DNA from: JAKZRT01 sp965247915
GTDB lineage: Bacteria > Pseudomonadota > Alphaproteobacteria > Rhodobacterales > Rhodobacteraceae
Assembly (NCBI GenBank): GCA_965247915.1
Contig: OZ252048.1
Span: 3,286,001 to 3,350,000 of the forward strand
Length of the DNA stretch: 64,000 nucleotides
Direction: 5' to 3'
Positions 63,778 through 64,000 of this stretch are shown here, piece by piece; position 1 is the stretch's first letter; each line of letters starts with the position of its first letter. Both the position numbers and the translations under genes were made by a program. A model generated the notes under the pieces. The model searched no databases. It saw only the letters and a list, made by a program, of their open reading frames with translations, and was not told the origin of the DNA.

Positions 63778-64000
63778 ATGACCGACCCCATCAGATTTGA
63801 AGTGGTTCGCAATGCCCTTATGTTTGCCGCCGAGGAAATGGCGGTCGCCTTGAGGCGTTCCGCCTATTCCACAAACGTCAAGACACGAGGCGATTTTTCC
63901 TGTGGGTTGTTCGATCGAGATCTGCGGATCGTCGCTCAGTCGTTCAGCCAACCCGCGCATCTCGGATTGCTCGCCACGCTTGTCGCACGAAACGTTCGTG
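63778..64000 (+). CDS. Hydantoinase B/oxoprolinase family protein, N-terminus
   Basis: From the ATG at 63778 the frame DPIRFEVVRNALMFAAEEMA and LRRSAYSTNVKTRGDFSCGL, then VAQSFSQPAHLGLL matches HyuB proteins. It runs off the window. HyuB with HyuA cleaves 5-oxoproline, N-methylhydantoin or acetophenone-type rings using ATP. Its partner HyuA is not visible and may lie beyond the edge. Confidence 0.9.
   Translation, partial: MTDPIRFEVVRNALMFAAEEMAVALRRSAYSTNVKTRGDFSCGLFDRDLRIVAQSFSQPAHLGLLATLVARNVR

Overview
The window looks like one contiguous stretch of an alphaproteobacterial chromosome, most likely Rhodobacterales. The evidence is gene order (infA-maf-RNase E/G-yacG beside tRNA-Phe; trpG-trpD-trpC-moaC-moeA, lexA, comEC, gltX, gltA; purM-purN-rnd), a GTTC-N7-GTTC LexA box in front of lexA, and a corrinoid protein with a DUF1638 protein. 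The assignment is inferred from sequence reading alone.

Layout. (1) 1-6302: a DeoR-type regulator with a SIS-domain gene on one side and a polyamine-type ABC importer plus a polysaccharide deacetylase on the other; the deacetylase carries an in-frame amber codon. (2) 6303-15590: an accessory region of gene pieces (amidohydrolase, two different DNA methyltransferase C-termini, an SbcD-like nuclease, DUF5681, a terminase start), a TPR protein with nearly identical repeats, IS3, IS6 and IS21 copies or remnants, and a tyrosine recombinase with an excisionase-like partner. It ends 20 bp from the 3' end of tRNA-Phe, the usual target of such recombinases. (3) 15610-44366: core genome with housekeeping operons joined by start/stop overlaps, but disturbed: yacG has lost its start codon, comEC is split by an IS5-family element and frameshifted, an IS1595-family element with two passenger genes sits in the last codon of moeA, and the YibQ-like gene and the IS passenger DUF3800 gene each carry a homopolymer frameshift. 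(4) 44290-49685: a second island beginning at a CAT-anticodon tRNA, with a large serine recombinase, DUF2924 and DUF3489, a MITE-like inverted-repeat unit, and the 3' part of a large unrecognised protein cut by an IS630 piece. (5) 49702-64000: a catabolic region with a phosphotriesterase-like hydrolase, a Dpp-type peptide ABC importer split over three places (no ATPase subunits seen), a short-chain threonine dehydrogenase, a dead integrase, an AtzG-like/amidase pair, a MmgE/PrpD protein, a broken D-aminoacylase and the start of a hydantoinase B. Together these suggest uptake and hydrolysis of N-acyl, amide or hydantoin-like compounds.

At least ten IS elements or remnants and about sixteen damaged genes in 64 kb point to a genome undergoing IS expansion and gene loss. 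I found no CRISPR array and no rRNA. The most unusual items are the IS1595 element with its passengers, the recombinase/DUF2924/DUF3489 cassette next to a truncated large protein, and the integrase/HTH-zinc pair framed by direct IS3 copies.
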